Positions 25,905-34,968 of a DNA stretch of 64,000 bases are shown piece by piece (position 1 is the stretch's first letter; each line of letters starts with the position of its first letter). The stretch is taken from NCBI GenBank assembly GCA_030425925.1, contig JAUHZO010000009.1, positions 62,001-126,000 on the forward strand, given 5' to 3'. Source of the DNA: Alphaproteobacteria bacterium (lineage in GTDB: Bacteria; Pseudomonadota; Alphaproteobacteria; Rhodobacterales; Rhodobacteraceae). The translations under genes and the position numbers were made by a program. Under the pieces are notes generated by a model, which saw nothing but the letters and a program-made list of their open reading frames with translations, had not been told where the DNA came from and ran no database searches.

Positions 25905-27842
25905 CTACCCGGCCGGGTTCTCGCCGTCCCGGGCCGCCTTCCGGCTGGCGGCAAGGCCGCCCGTCCCGCGCAGCACCAGCGCCGAGAGGGCCGCGGTCGC
26001 CGCGATGCCCGCGGCCGAAATCGCCAGGCTCGGCGCGACCGAGGCCGCGGCCCCCGCCAGCAGGCACGCGCGCAGGGGCCAGGCCAGCCGGCCCGACTGC
26101 TGCCTGCCGACCCATTCGAAGGACAGCGCGATCGCGGTCGCCCCGGCGACCCCGCCCAGGCAGGCCATGGCAATCTCCAGCCCCGTGCCCTGCCCCAGGA
26201 TCGCCGGGTTCCACAGGAAGACAAAGGGCATCAGGAAACCGACAGCGGCAAGGCGCACGGCATCAAAGGCGATGATGAACGGATCCTCGTCGGCAATCGC
26301 CGCCGCCGCCAGCGCCGCCACCGCGATGGGCGGTGTCAGCGCCGACAGGACCGCATAGTACAGCAGGAACATGTGGCTTTCCAGCACCGGCAGCCCCACC
26401 TTGACCAGCGCCGGCCCGACCAGCACCGCAGCCAGGATATAGGCCGATGGCGTGGGCATCCCGAGGCCCAGCACGATGGTGACCACCGCCGCCAGCACCA
26501 GCGTCCAGCCCAGGCCACCGCCCGAAAGGGTAATGATGACATTGGCGGCCTTCATCCCCAGCCCGGTCATCGACAGACCGCCAATCACCAGCCCGGCTGC
26601 GGCACAGGCCCCCGCGACAGGCAGGATGCGCAGGGTGGTTTCGCCCAGCCCCTCGACCAGTTGCCAGGGCGTCATGCGCGTCCGCCCGGACAGCGCCGTG
26701 CCGATCACGACCCCCAGGGCCCCCGCACCGGCCGTCATGACCGGAGAATACCCGACCCAGAGCATCCCGATGATGACCCCGATGGGCACGATGAACGGCC
26801 AGCCAACGGCAAAGGTACGGGTCAGTTTCGGGATCTCGCCGTTATACGGCCTGAGGTCATGCCGCACGGCGCGCATGTGCACCTGCAGGAACACGCCGAC
26901 ATAATACAGCATCGCCGGGATCAGCGCGGCATAGACCACGTCGCGATAGGGCGTGCCGGTGTATTCGGCGAGGATGAACGCGGCCGAGCCCATGATCGGC
27001 GGCATCGCGCTGCCGCCTGTCGAGGCCGCGACCTCGACCGCGCCGGAGAAACGTTTGGAGTAGCCGAGCCGCTTCATGATCGGGATGGTGATGGAGCCGG
27101 TGGCCACCACGTCCGACGTCGGGCTGCCCGACATCGTGCCGTACAGCCCGGACGAGATCACTGCCACCTTGGCCGGCCCGCCCCGGCTGTTGCCGGTGGC
27201 CGCCGAGGCGAGGTTGAAGAAGAACTCGCCCCCGCCCGCCTTGGACAGCAGCGTGCCGAACATCACGAAGAGGAACACGTAGCTCGCCACCACCTGGATC
27301 GGCACGCCAAAGACGCCGTCGGTCGTGAACACCAGGATGTCGAGCAGGTAGGAGAATTCCGAAATGCCGTGGCCAAACGGCGGCGGCAAAAGATAGCCGA
27401 ACCAGTTGTAGAGCAGGAACAGCACCACGATGCCGGTCAGGCCGGCCCCCGTCGTGCGGCGCGTCGCCTCCAGCGTCAGCAGCAGGATGGCGGTGCCGAA
27501 GAAGAATTGCGGCCCGGTGAACGGGTCCAGAAGCGTGATCCGGTCGGAAATCACCGACGCGTTGACAAAGAAGAAGACCCCCGACGCCAGGCTGAGCGCC
27601 GACAGCGCCCAGTCCAGCCAGGTCGGCGTGGCCGGGGCCATCTGCGCATGGCCGATCACCGGGAACAGCAGGGTCAGGATCCCGGAAACGAACAGGATGC
27701 CCAGCACCAGCGGATCGGAAATGACAAAGATGTTGGCGTAGATGACCCAGATGGCAAAGCCCGCCGCCAGCACCGTCAGAATGCGCGCCGGCACACCCTC
27801 AAAGGTGCGCCGGCGGCCGGTTGCAACAAGACGTGCGATCAC
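25905..27842 (-). CDS. TRAP transporter fused permease (4TM + 12TM)
   Basis: 645-residue inner-membrane protein combining the small and large TRAP permease subunits, the form that pairs with TAXI-type binding proteins. The DctM-like half starts around residue 170 and contains GPAKVAVISSGLYGTMSGSP, a strongly conserved TAXI-TRAP motif, plus GLGMPTPSAYILAA and LTPPIAVAALAAAAI in the last third. About 15-17 hydrophobic segments are present. It overlaps the binding-protein gene by four bases. It shares the operon with an aldehyde dehydrogenase, so it probably imports the substrate of the adjacent aromatic/acid pathway; TAXI ligands are poorly known. Confidence 0.92.
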   Translation of the reverse strand: MIARLVATGRRRTFEGVPARILTVLAAGFAIWVIYANIFVISDPLVLGILFVSGILTLLFPVIGHAQMAPATPTWLDWALSALSLASGVFFFVNASVISDRITLLDPFTGPQFFFGTAILLLTLEATRRTTGAGLTGIVVLFLLYNWFGYLLPPPFGHGISEFSYLLDILVFTTDGVFGVPIQVVASYVFLFVMFGTLLSKAGGGEFFFNLASAATGNSRGGPAKVAVISSGLYGTMSGSPTSDVVATGSITIPIMKRLGYSKRFSGAVEVAASTGGSAMPPIMGSAAFILAEYTGTPYRDVVYAALIPAMLYYVGVFLQVHMRAVRHDLRPYNGEIPKLTRTFAVGWPFIVPIGVIIGMLWVGYSPVMTAGAGALGVVIGTALSGRTRMTPWQLVEGLGETTLRILPVAGACAAAGLVIGGLSMTGLGMKAANVIITLSGGGLGWTLVLAAVVTIVLGLGMPTPSAYILAAVLVGPALVKVGLPVLESHMFLLYYAVLSALTPPIAVAALAAAAIADEDPFIIAFDAVRLAAVGFLMPFVFLWNPAILGQGTGLEIAMACLGGVAGATAIALSFEWVGRQQSGRLAWPLRACLLAGAAASVAPSLAISAAGIAATAALSALVLRGTGGLAASRKAARDGENPAG

Positions 27843-28822
27843 TCGATCAGGCCCGCTGCGCGATAGACCTTGGCCGCGCCCGGGTGGAACGGCAGCACGG
27901 TCTGGCTGACCATCAGTTCGGGGCTCAGCGCCTTCATGGCATTGTGCACGTTGCGGATTTCATCGATGTTGTTGAGGAACCCGCTGGCCAGCTTTTCCGC
28001 CATCTCTTCGGACATCGCGTCGGTGGCGACGACCATTGCCCCCAGCGCCATGGTCCGGATGTCGTCGGGCTGCTTGGAATAGCTGCCGCCCGGAATGGTG
28101 AAGGCCGCGGTGCCAAAGGCTTCGTTCGTCGCGTCGATCACGTTCTGCGGCACTTCGAGCAGCACCACATCGGTGTTTTCGTCGATGGCGCGGAACGACG
28201 AATGGCGGATGAAGATCCCATTTGTGGCCATGTCGATCCGGCCGTCCTGCATCAGGTCGCCCTGCTCGTTGGCCCCGGCGCGCACGAAGGACCCGCCATT
28301 GGCCTCCAGCACCTCTTCGGTCAGACCGGCCTCGGCCAGCATGAACAGCGCAACGTCGCTGGTGATGTTGCCCGACCGGTTGATGCCGATGGTCAGGCCC
28401 ACGCCCGAGGTCGCCAGATCGTCCAGGCTGTCGATGCCGTGCTCTTCGGCGATGGACTGGTTCAGGAAGAAGTGCATCGGCGCCCAGTTGTACATGTAGC
28501 CGATGGCCTGCAGGTTGGTGATCGGCGCGCGGAACGGCTCATCCCCGTTCAGGGCCAGCTTGACCTCGGCGTCGTGCACCAGGCCCATGTCGGTGCGGTT
28601 GGCCCCCAGAAGCGCCAGGTTGGCAAAGCCGCCGCCCGTGGCCTGGTAGGTGATGACCGCATCCGCGTCGTCGGCCTTGACGGCGCGGTCCATGCCGGCG
28701 CCCAGCAGCGACCACAGCCCCCCCGGGTTGCCGCCCGACAGGTTCATGTTGATCGACTCGGCCTGCGCCGCGCCCACCGACGCCACCAGACCGAACGCCA
28801 TTGCGATTGCCTTGAATTTCAT
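27839..28822 (-). CDS. TAXI-family TRAP substrate-binding protein
   Basis: 327 residues with a signal peptide (MKFKAIAMAFGLVASVGAAQA) and the TAXI-family opening SINMNLSGGNPGGLWSLLG. Further motifs are YQATGGGFANLALLG and VGLTIGINRSGNITSDVALFML. It should capture a small, probably carboxylated compound in the periplasm and hand it to the fused permease downstream. GGGAGGAAGAC lies before the ATG. It is transcribed after the aldehyde dehydrogenase gene with a 39-base gap. No glutamate-specific features can be read. Confidence 0.92.
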   Translation of the reverse strand: MKFKAIAMAFGLVASVGAAQAESINMNLSGGNPGGLWSLLGAGMDRAVKADDADAVITYQATGGGFANLALLGANRTDMGLVHDAEVKLALNGDEPFRAPITNLQAIGYMYNWAPMHFFLNQSIAEEHGIDSLDDLATSGVGLTIGINRSGNITSDVALFMLAEAGLTEEVLEANGGSFVRAGANEQGDLMQDGRIDMATNGIFIRHSSFRAIDENTDVVLLEVPQNVIDATNEAFGTAAFTIPGGSYSKQPDDIRTMALGAMVVATDAMSEEMAEKLASGFLNNIDEIRNVHNAMKALSPELMVSQTVLPFHPGAAKVYRAAGLIE

Positions 28823-28861
28823 GTCTTCCTCCCTGTTCGCTCCTAGGAACTCTGTTGGTCG

Positions 28862-30340
28862 TCACCCGCCCGCGACGATGGTGACGGTTTTGGCCTCGGT
28901 ATAGGCAAGCATCTCCTCCAGACACTCTTCCCGTCCCAGGCCGGATTGCTTGACGCCGCCGAACGGCGCGCCAAGGTAGTGATCGCTGGCATCGTTGACC
29001 CAGACATACCCCGCCTCGATCCGGCGGGTCAGGCGCAGGGCGCGGTCGAGGTCACGGGTCCAGATCGAGGCCGTCAGCCCCAGGTCCAGCCCGTTCACGA
29101 TGTCCAGCATCTCGGCCTCGTCGCGCCAGCGCAGCACGGTCAGCACGGGGCCGAACACCTCGTCGCGCGCGATCTCCGCGTCCGGCCCGACATCGCAGAT
29201 CAGTGTCGGCCGCACAAAGAACCCCTCGCCGGGCATGCCGGTGTCCAGCCCCCCGGCCGCAATGCGCGCGCCCGCGCGCTCTGCCCGCGCGATGAAGCCG
29301 CGGGTCTTGTCGTATTGCGCGCGGGTCGACAGCGCACCCATCTCGGTCTCTTCCGACAGCGGATCGCCCAGCCGCACCGCATCAAAGGCCGCGGCCACTC
29401 CCGCCACCACGCGATCAAAGTGGGCGTCATGCACCAGCAGGCGGCTGGTCGAGCCGCAGGACTGCCCCGCCGTCCAGCCCAGGTTCATGCCCTTGATCGC
29501 ACCGGCAATCGCGGCGTCCACATCCGCATCCTCGCAGATCACCAGCGCGTTCTTGCCGCCCAGTTCCAGCTGCGTGCGCTTGAGCGTGTCGGCCCCGCCC
29601 TTCAGCACCGCCCGCCCCGTGGGCACCGACCCGATCAGGCCGACAGCGGCGATGCCCGGATGGGCACAGATCGCCGCGCCCAGATCGGCCCCGCCGGTCA
29701 GGACCGAGATCAGGCCCGCCGGGAACAGGTCGCCGATGATCTCGGCCATGCGCAGCGCCGACAGCGGCGTTTCCTCGGACGGTTTCAGGATCACCGCGTT
29801 GCCCGCCGCCAGAGGGGCCGCGATCTTGGCCGCCGCGAACATGAAGGGATGGTTGAACGGCACCAGCCGCGCCACCACGCCCAGCGGCTCACGCGTGACA
29901 TAGGTCAGCTTGCCGCCGACCTGCGGGATGGTTTCGCCCTTCACCTCCGAGGTCAGCCCGGCAAAGAAATCCATCAGCGTCGTGCCAAGCGTCACGTCGA
30001 ACCGCATGCCCTTTATCGGATTGCCGCAATCCAGCGCGTCGATGCGGGCCAGTTCGTCCTCGTGCGCCTTCAACCGCGCGACGGCCTGTTTCAGCGCCCG
30101 GCTGCGCCCCAGCGGGCCAAGCGCGGCCCAGTCGCGCTGCGCCCCGCGCGCCGCAGCGACGGCCTGCGACAGATCCTCGGCAGAGGCATCGGCCAGCGTG
30201 GCAAGCCTTTGGCCATGGGCGGGCGACGAAATCTCGCGCAGGGCACCGCCGCCGGACGTCCAGGCACCGCCGACAAACTGCCCGCGCGGCACCCACCCGC
30301 CAAGCGCCTCCTTGGCCTGTTGTGCGTGGTCCTCCGGCAT
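28862..30340 (-). CDS. Aldehyde dehydrogenase (NAD(P)-dependent)
   Basis: 492 residues, oxidising an aldehyde to the acid. The catalytic cysteine lies in TAGQSCGSTSRLLVH and the general-base glutamate in LELGGKNALVI; the conserved PFNHPFMFAAAKIAAPLAAGNAVILKPSE and the late FGPVLTVL are intact. The glycine in SCGSTS is less common than alanine at that position. I start at the ATG at 30340, preceded by GGGAGGGG; an ATG four codons upstream has no ribosome site. It heads the operon with the TAXI-TRAP transporter and carries the shared palindrome about 47 bases upstream. It may oxidise the aldehyde released by the ThDP enzyme at 36117. Confidence 0.93.
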   Translation of the reverse strand: MPEDHAQQAKEALGGWVPRGQFVGGAWTSGGGALREISSPAHGQRLATLADASAEDLSQAVAAARGAQRDWAALGPLGRSRALKQAVARLKAHEDELARIDALDCGNPIKGMRFDVTLGTTLMDFFAGLTSEVKGETIPQVGGKLTYVTREPLGVVARLVPFNHPFMFAAAKIAAPLAAGNAVILKPSEETPLSALRMAEIIGDLFPAGLISVLTGGADLGAAICAHPGIAAVGLIGSVPTGRAVLKGGADTLKRTQLELGGKNALVICEDADVDAAIAGAIKGMNLGWTAGQSCGSTSRLLVHDAHFDRVVAGVAAAFDAVRLGDPLSEETEMGALSTRAQYDKTRGFIARAERAGARIAAGGLDTGMPGEGFFVRPTLICDVGPDAEIARDEVFGPVLTVLRWRDEAEMLDIVNGLDLGLTASIWTRDLDRALRLTRRIEAGYVWVNDASDHYLGAPFGGVKQSGLGREECLEEMLAYTEAKTVTIVAGG

Positions 30341-30386
30341 CTCCCCTCCCATGCGGCCCCACCGACAGCCGCGTCCCCGGTTTTTC

Positions 30387-30398
30387 TTAGATATCTAT
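30387..30398. promoter_or_regulatory. Candidate operator TTAGATATCTAT upstream of the aldehyde dehydrogenase operon
   Basis: 11 of 12 bases match the perfect palindrome TTAGATATCTAA found at 31807-31818 in the Rieske/reductase divergent promoter. It lies in an AT-rich patch between the Rieske stop and the aldehyde dehydrogenase start. The MarR-family protein encoded at 35453 is the likely binder. Confidence 0.55.
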
Positions 30399-30446
30399 TT
30401 TTTAACCCTGATATCCGCCTGCGACATTCTGTCAAGGCCGCTCGGA

Positions 30447-31730
30447 TCACTCGGCCGCAGAAACCTGCGTGTCTTCCTGACCCAGCGTGCGCCAGTCGAG
30501 CTCCTTGGTATAGACACCTTCCCTGGACGAAATGCTGGCATGGGGCACCCGCGGCTCTTCGGTGCCGATGGCCGCGCCGCCTTCGGCAACCCGCCGCGCC
30601 GCGTCGCTCATCAGGCGGCGAAACTCAACGATGGCCAGGTCCGAGGCCCCCAGAAGATCCGACGACCGGTCCACCCGCGGGCCCATCGACACCCACATGA
30701 CGATGTCCTGGTTCGGGATGCCCAGAACGCCGGTGAAATTGCCCAGCTTCATCATCTGGCGATCCTGCAGGAAATCGTTCTCCAGCGTCCGGCGCGAACG
30801 CCACTTGTCGTCCAGATCGATCCCCGGCTGGGCATGGGCGAACTTGCGCCATTCGGTGGTCGACGGGCAGGCCACACCGCCCCAGGCGACGAAGTGGAAG
30901 AACGATTCCTCGTCGCTGATCGGCACGATGACCGTGGCCACGTTGTAGTTGTTGTTCGGCGGGATCAGCGAGGTGAAGGGCGCGATGTATTCCGTGATCC
31001 GCAGGTAGTTATGCGTGCCCGCATTCCTGATCGGCTTGCGGATGGCGGCGTAGTGGAACCCGTAAGGCGTGGTCTGCGTCTGCATCCTGGGCGACTTGTC
31101 GGTCGACGGGCGGTACCACGCCTTGTCGTCGGCGGCCGCCCCCTTGACCCGCGCGGGCTTCATGTCGGACGAATGCAGCGACGAGGAATGGGCGGAGTCG
31201 ATCTGACCCTCGGTGATCTGCGCCCAGTTGGCCGGGATGCGGATCTTGAGGATCGACACCTCGGTCTCCTCTGTCGGCGCAAAGGCCGGCGGCTCGAACT
31301 CCGGTGCCGCGCGCTCGGTGTCGAGCCAGGCCCAGACAAAACCGCCCCATTCCCGCGTCGGGTACGAACGGTGCTTGACCTTGCCATGCAGCGGCGATTC
31401 CTCGGGCTCCGACGACATGGCAACGCAATTGCCGTCCACGTCGAATTTCCAGCCGTGATAGAGGCAGCGCAGCCCGCATTCCTCGTTGCGGCCATAGACC
31501 AGCGAGGCCTTGCGGTGCGGGCACAGCTCGTCCAGCAGGCCCAAACGTCCGTCGGTGTCGCGGAAACATACATAGTTGCGGCCGATCGCCTCGACCCGCA
31601 GCGGCGTGCCGTCCGGTTCGGCGACCTCTTCGCTCAGGCAGACCGGTGTCCAGTGCTGGCGCATCAACACCGCCATGGGCGCGTCGTTGTCGATCTTGGT
31701 CAGCAGGTCGTTTTCTTCGACGGACAGCAT
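30447..31730 (-). CDS. Rieske non-haem iron ring-hydroxylating oxygenase, alpha subunit (phthalate 4,5-dioxygenase-like)
   Basis: 427 residues. The Rieske cluster ligands are Cys70-x-His72 and Cys89-x2-His92 (CPHRKASLVYG...CGLRCLYHGWKF). The catalytic mononuclear iron site is Asp178-x2-His181-x4-His186 in GQIDSAHSSSLH, the pattern of the phthalate 4,5-dioxygenase (Pht3/OphA2) branch, whose oxygenases need no beta subunit; none is present. It is divergent from the matching reductase across a palindromic operator. Expected reaction: dihydroxylation or O-/C-oxidation of an aromatic carboxylate. A C-terminal extension (RTLGQEDTQVSAAE) is typical of this group. Confidence 0.92.
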   Translation of the reverse strand: MLSVEENDLLTKIDNDAPMAVLMRQHWTPVCLSEEVAEPDGTPLRVEAIGRNYVCFRDTDGRLGLLDELCPHRKASLVYGRNEECGLRCLYHGWKFDVDGNCVAMSSEPEESPLHGKVKHRSYPTREWGGFVWAWLDTERAAPEFEPPAFAPTEETEVSILKIRIPANWAQITEGQIDSAHSSSLHSSDMKPARVKGAAADDKAWYRPSTDKSPRMQTQTTPYGFHYAAIRKPIRNAGTHNYLRITEYIAPFTSLIPPNNNYNVATVIVPISDEESFFHFVAWGGVACPSTTEWRKFAHAQPGIDLDDKWRSRRTLENDFLQDRQMMKLGNFTGVLGIPNQDIVMWVSMGPRVDRSSDLLGASDLAIVEFRRLMSDAARRVAEGGAAIGTEEPRVPHASISSREGVYTKELDWRTLGQEDTQVSAAE

Positions 31731-31806
31731 GGTCGGCTCCTCCCTGTTGCGGCGGCCTTTTTTGGCGGCAGAACCTGAATCGGACAGGCATCTATTGACG
31801 GATAGC

Positions 31807-31818
31807 TTAGATATCTAA
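31807..31818. promoter_or_regulatory. Palindromic operator TTAGATATCTAA in the oxygenase/reductase divergent promoter
   Basis: A perfect 12-bp palindrome lying 7 bases after TTGACG (31795-31800), a good -35 for the rightward reductase operon, and just before TAATAT. A repressor here would block both divergent units. The same motif recurs at 30387. Confidence 0.65.
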
Positions 31819-31856
31819 TATCAAAACGCAACTCCTTTCGACACGTGGACTGTTTC

Positions 31857-32801
31857 ATGGACCTTCCCCAAGACAGGCTGACCCTGCAGGTCACCGCCCG
31901 CAAAGACCTGGCCCGCGACATTGCCGAGTTCACGCTGGCGCGCCCCGACGGCACGGCCCTGCCCGCCTTCACCCCCGGCGCGCATGTCACCGTGGAAACG
32001 CCCTCGGGTGCCATGCGGCGCTATTCGCTGGTCAATGACGGCACGGCCCCCACCACATACGTCATCGCTGTGAAACGCGAGCCAGGCTCGCGCGGGGGAT
32101 CGGCGTCGATGCATGACGACCTGGCCGAAGGGGCGATGATCCAGGTGGACCCGCCCGAGAACGACTTCGAACTGGTGCCCGCGCCGCACTATCTGCTGAT
32201 CGCCGGCGGCATCGGGATCACGCCCATCCTGTCCATGGCCCGGCACCTGACAGCCGCGGGCACGCCCTTTTCGCTGATCTACTGCACCCGTACCCCGGAA
32301 GAGACCGCCTACCTGGATGAGGTCTCTGCCCTGCCCGGCGCAACCGTGCACCATGACAACGGCGATATCGACGCTTTCTACGACTTCTGGGATCACTTCG
32401 AGACCCCGGGCCGCGAACACGTCTATTGCTGCGGGCCCGCGCCCCTGATGGAAGAGATCAAGGCGATCTCGGGCCACTGGGCCGAGGGCCGCGTGCATTT
32501 CGAGGACTTCGCCGGGGTCGAGGTGGTGCGCGCCGACGACACGCCGTTCACGGTCACGCTGGCACAAAGCGGCAGGCAGATCGACGTGCCCGCCGACCGC
32601 TCCATCCTCGAAGCCCTGCGCGCAGCCGGCGTGGCCACCGTCAGTTCCTGCGAAAGCGGCACCTGCGGCACCTGCAAGTGCCGCCTGGTCGAAGGTCAGG
32701 CCGATCACCGCGACCTGGTGCTGATGGACGAGGAAAAGGACGATTATATCATGATTTGCGTGTCGCGCGCCAAGTCGGGGGATCTGGTTGTCGATCTCTG
32801 A
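31857..32801 (+). CDS. Phthalate dioxygenase reductase-family oxidoreductase (FMN/2Fe-2S)
   Basis: 314 residues; passes electrons from NAD(P)H to the Rieske oxygenase. Flavin-binding RRYSLVND (residues 54-61), nucleotide-binding LLIAGGIGITPILSMA, and a C-terminal plant-type ferredoxin with CESGTCGTCKC plus a final cysteine in MICVSRA. This FMN-NAD-2Fe2S order is that of the phthalate dioxygenase reductase class (Pht2/OphA1). A GTG at 31845 would add four residues; neither start has a good ribosome site. It is the first gene of the rightward catabolic operon and overlaps the dehydrogenase by 14 bases. Confidence 0.92.
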   Translation: MDLPQDRLTLQVTARKDLARDIAEFTLARPDGTALPAFTPGAHVTVETPSGAMRRYSLVNDGTAPTTYVIAVKREPGSRGGSASMHDDLAEGAMIQVDPPENDFELVPAPHYLLIAGGIGITPILSMARHLTAAGTPFSLIYCTRTPEETAYLDEVSALPGATVHHDNGDIDAFYDFWDHFETPGREHVYCCGPAPLMEEIKAISGHWAEGRVHFEDFAGVEVVRADDTPFTVTLAQSGRQIDVPADRSILEALRAAGVATVSSCESGTCGTCKCRLVEGQADHRDLVLMDEEKDDYIMICVSRAKSGDLVVDL

Positions 32802-33957
32802 TCCGATCCGCCTGGGCGTGGCGGGCCTGGGGCGCGGGTTCATGCTGACCCTGCCCAGCCTGCGCCACGACCCGCACACCCGGCTGGTGGCCTGTGCCGC
32901 CCCGCGCGCCGAAAGCCGCGCGGCGTTCGAGGCCGAGTTCGGCGGGCGCGGCCACGCCACCGTGGCCGACCTGGCGGCAGACCCGGAGGTCGAGGCGATC
33001 TACATCGCGACCCCGCACCAGATGCACCGCGACCACGCCATCGCGGCGGCCCGCGCGGGCAGGCACGTGCTGGTCGACAAGCCGCTGGCCATCGCGCAGG
33101 CCGATGCCGACGCCATCGTGCAGGCCGCGGCCGAGGCCGGCGTGCACCTGATCACCGGGCCCAGCCACAGTTTCGACCAGCCGGTCGGGGTGGCGCGCGA
33201 TCTCATCGCCTCGGGCCGCTTTGGCGCGGTGCGGATGATCCACGCCATGAACTACACCGATTTCCTCTACCGCCCCCGCCGCCCCGAAGAACTGGACACC
33301 GCGCAGGGCGGCGGGGTCATCTTCAGCCAGGCGGTGCACCAGGTGGACGTGGTGCGCGCGCTGGTGGGCCAACCCGCGCGTCAGGTGGTCGCCATGACCG
33401 GAAGGTGGGATCCGGCCCGGCCCACCGAGGGCGCCTATACCGCGCTGATCGGATTCGAGGGGGGGGCCTTTGCCAGCCTCACCTATTCCGGCTACGCCCA
33501 TTACGACAGCGACGCGCAGCAGGGCTGGACCGGCGAACTGGGCCATCCGAAAGACCCCGACGCCTATGGCAAGGCGCGCAAGGCCCTTGCAGCGCTTGCC
33601 ACGCCGCAGGACGAACCGGCGCTGAAATCCGGGCGCACCTATGGCGCGGTGGAGGCCCCGCCGCCCGCCCCCGGGGCCGAGCATTTCGGCCCCGTCATCG
33701 TCAGTTGCGACCGCGCGGACCTGAAACTGACCCCGCAGGGCGTCGAGATCTGGGGCAATGTCGAGCGCGACTTTGTCCCCGCGCCGCCCGATCCGACACC
33801 GCGCAGCCCCGTCCTGCGCGCGCTGTACCACGCGGTCCGGCACAACCGTGCGCCGCTGCAATCGGGCCGCTGGGGGGCCGACAGCCTGCGCCTCTGCCAC
33901 GCCATCCTGACATCCGCCCGCACCCGTGGCATCGTTTCATTTGCCCCGCCAGACTGA
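32788..33957 (+). CDS. Gfo/Idh/MocA-family dehydrogenase (Pht4-like)
   Basis: 389 residues with Rossmann motif IRLGVAGLGRGFMLTL, the signature VLVDKPLAI and the second-domain motif GGGVIFSQAVHQVDVVRALVG. It begins at a TTG inside the reductase gene, with GGGGGAT 8 bases upstream. In phthalate clusters a protein of this family (Pht4) oxidises the cis-dihydrodiol to the dihydroxy-aromatic; its position between the reductase and the decarboxylase-like gene is the same here. That assignment is by homology and context. Unlike the Gfo/Idh protein at 1266 it is embedded in an operon. Confidence 0.87.
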   Translation: MSISDPIRLGVAGLGRGFMLTLPSLRHDPHTRLVACAAPRAESRAAFEAEFGGRGHATVADLAADPEVEAIYIATPHQMHRDHAIAAARAGRHVLVDKPLAIAQADADAIVQAAAEAGVHLITGPSHSFDQPVGVARDLIASGRFGAVRMIHAMNYTDFLYRPRRPEELDTAQGGGVIFSQAVHQVDVVRALVGQPARQVVAMTGRWDPARPTEGAYTALIGFEGGAFASLTYSGYAHYDSDAQQGWTGELGHPKDPDAYGKARKALAALATPQDEPALKSGRTYGAVEAPPPAPGAEHFGPVIVSCDRADLKLTPQGVEIWGNVERDFVPAPPDPTPRSPVLRALYHAVRHNRAPLQSGRWGADSLRLCHAILTSARTRGIVSFAPPD

Positions 33958-33971
33958 CAAGGGAGACCGAC

Positions 33972-34961
33972 GTGACCAACCTAACCCTCTCGATCGCGAT
34001 GGGCGATTACGACCGGACGCGGCCGATCCATGACGGGCGCGTCCAGATCGACGGCGTCACGCCGATCACGCAGCTGCTCTCTCCCGAAGAGATGTTCTTT
34101 CGCGCCTTCCGGCACCAGGCCTTCGACGTGTCGGAACTGTCGTTCTCGTCCTATTGCGTCAAGCGCGCGCAGGACGCGTCCCCCTATGTCGCGATCCCGG
34201 TCTTTCTGTCGCGCGCGTTCCGGCATTCCTCGATCTACATCCGCACCGACACCGGGATCGAACGCCCCCAGGACCTGAAGGGCCGCCGCATCGGCATCGC
34301 CGAATGGCAGCTGACGGCCAATGTCTGGGCCCGCGGCATCCTTGAGGACTACGGCGTGAAACCGTCGGACATCAAGTGGATACGCGGCGGCATGCACACA
34401 CCCGGACGGCCCGAGAAGATCGCCGTCACGCTGCCCGACGACATCGACATGACCCCGGCGCCCGAGGGCGCGACGCTCGACGGCCTGCTGCGCGACGGCG
34501 AGATCGACGGCTTCATCGGGCCGCGCAGCCTGCGCTGCTTTGACGAGGGCCACCCGCAAGTCGGACGGCTTTTCGCCAACGGGATCGAAGCCGCGTCCGA
34601 GCATTACGCCCGCACCCGGGTCTTTCCGATCATGCATGTGCTGGGCCTGCGGCAAAGCCTGGCCGACGCCCATCCCTGGCTGCCCGGCGCGCTGCTCAAG
34701 GCGTTCACCCAGGCCAAGGGGATGGCGCAGACGGCGCTTTCGGACACCTCGGCCACCAAGGTCACCATGCCCTTTGTCGAGGACACGTTGACCACCGCGC
34801 GCCGCCTGATCGGCCCCGAGATCTGGACCTATGGCGTGCCCGGCAACGAACACGTGCTCGACACCTTCCTCGACCTGCACCACCGGCAGGGCCTGTCGGC
34901 ACGGCGCCTGTCGGTCGAGGACCTGTTCCATCCCGCCACCTACGAGGCCTATTCGCTGTGA
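33972..34961 (+). CDS. 4,5-dihydroxyphthalate decarboxylase-like protein
   Basis: 329 residues from a GTG at 33972 preceded by GGGAGA. The opening LTLSIAMGDYDRTRPIHDGRV and ISFSSY-like segment VSELSFSSYC are characteristic of 4,5-dihydroxyphthalate decarboxylase (Pht5), a family with a periplasmic-binding-protein fold used as an enzyme. There is no signal peptide, supporting a cytosolic enzyme. Members also occur in other clusters, so the true substrate may be another vicinal-hydroxylated aromatic acid. It lies 14 bases after the dehydrogenase gene and 7 before the next gene. Confidence 0.88.
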   Translation: MTNLTLSIAMGDYDRTRPIHDGRVQIDGVTPITQLLSPEEMFFRAFRHQAFDVSELSFSSYCVKRAQDASPYVAIPVFLSRAFRHSSIYIRTDTGIERPQDLKGRRIGIAEWQLTANVWARGILEDYGVKPSDIKWIRGGMHTPGRPEKIAVTLPDDIDMTPAPEGATLDGLLRDGEIDGFIGPRSLRCFDEGHPQVGRLFANGIEAASEHYARTRVFPIMHVLGLRQSLADAHPWLPGALLKAFTQAKGMAQTALSDTSATKVTMPFVEDTLTTARRLIGPEIWTYGVPGNEHVLDTFLDLHHRQGLSARRLSVEDLFHPATYEAYSL

Positions 34962-34968
34962 GCCCCGC

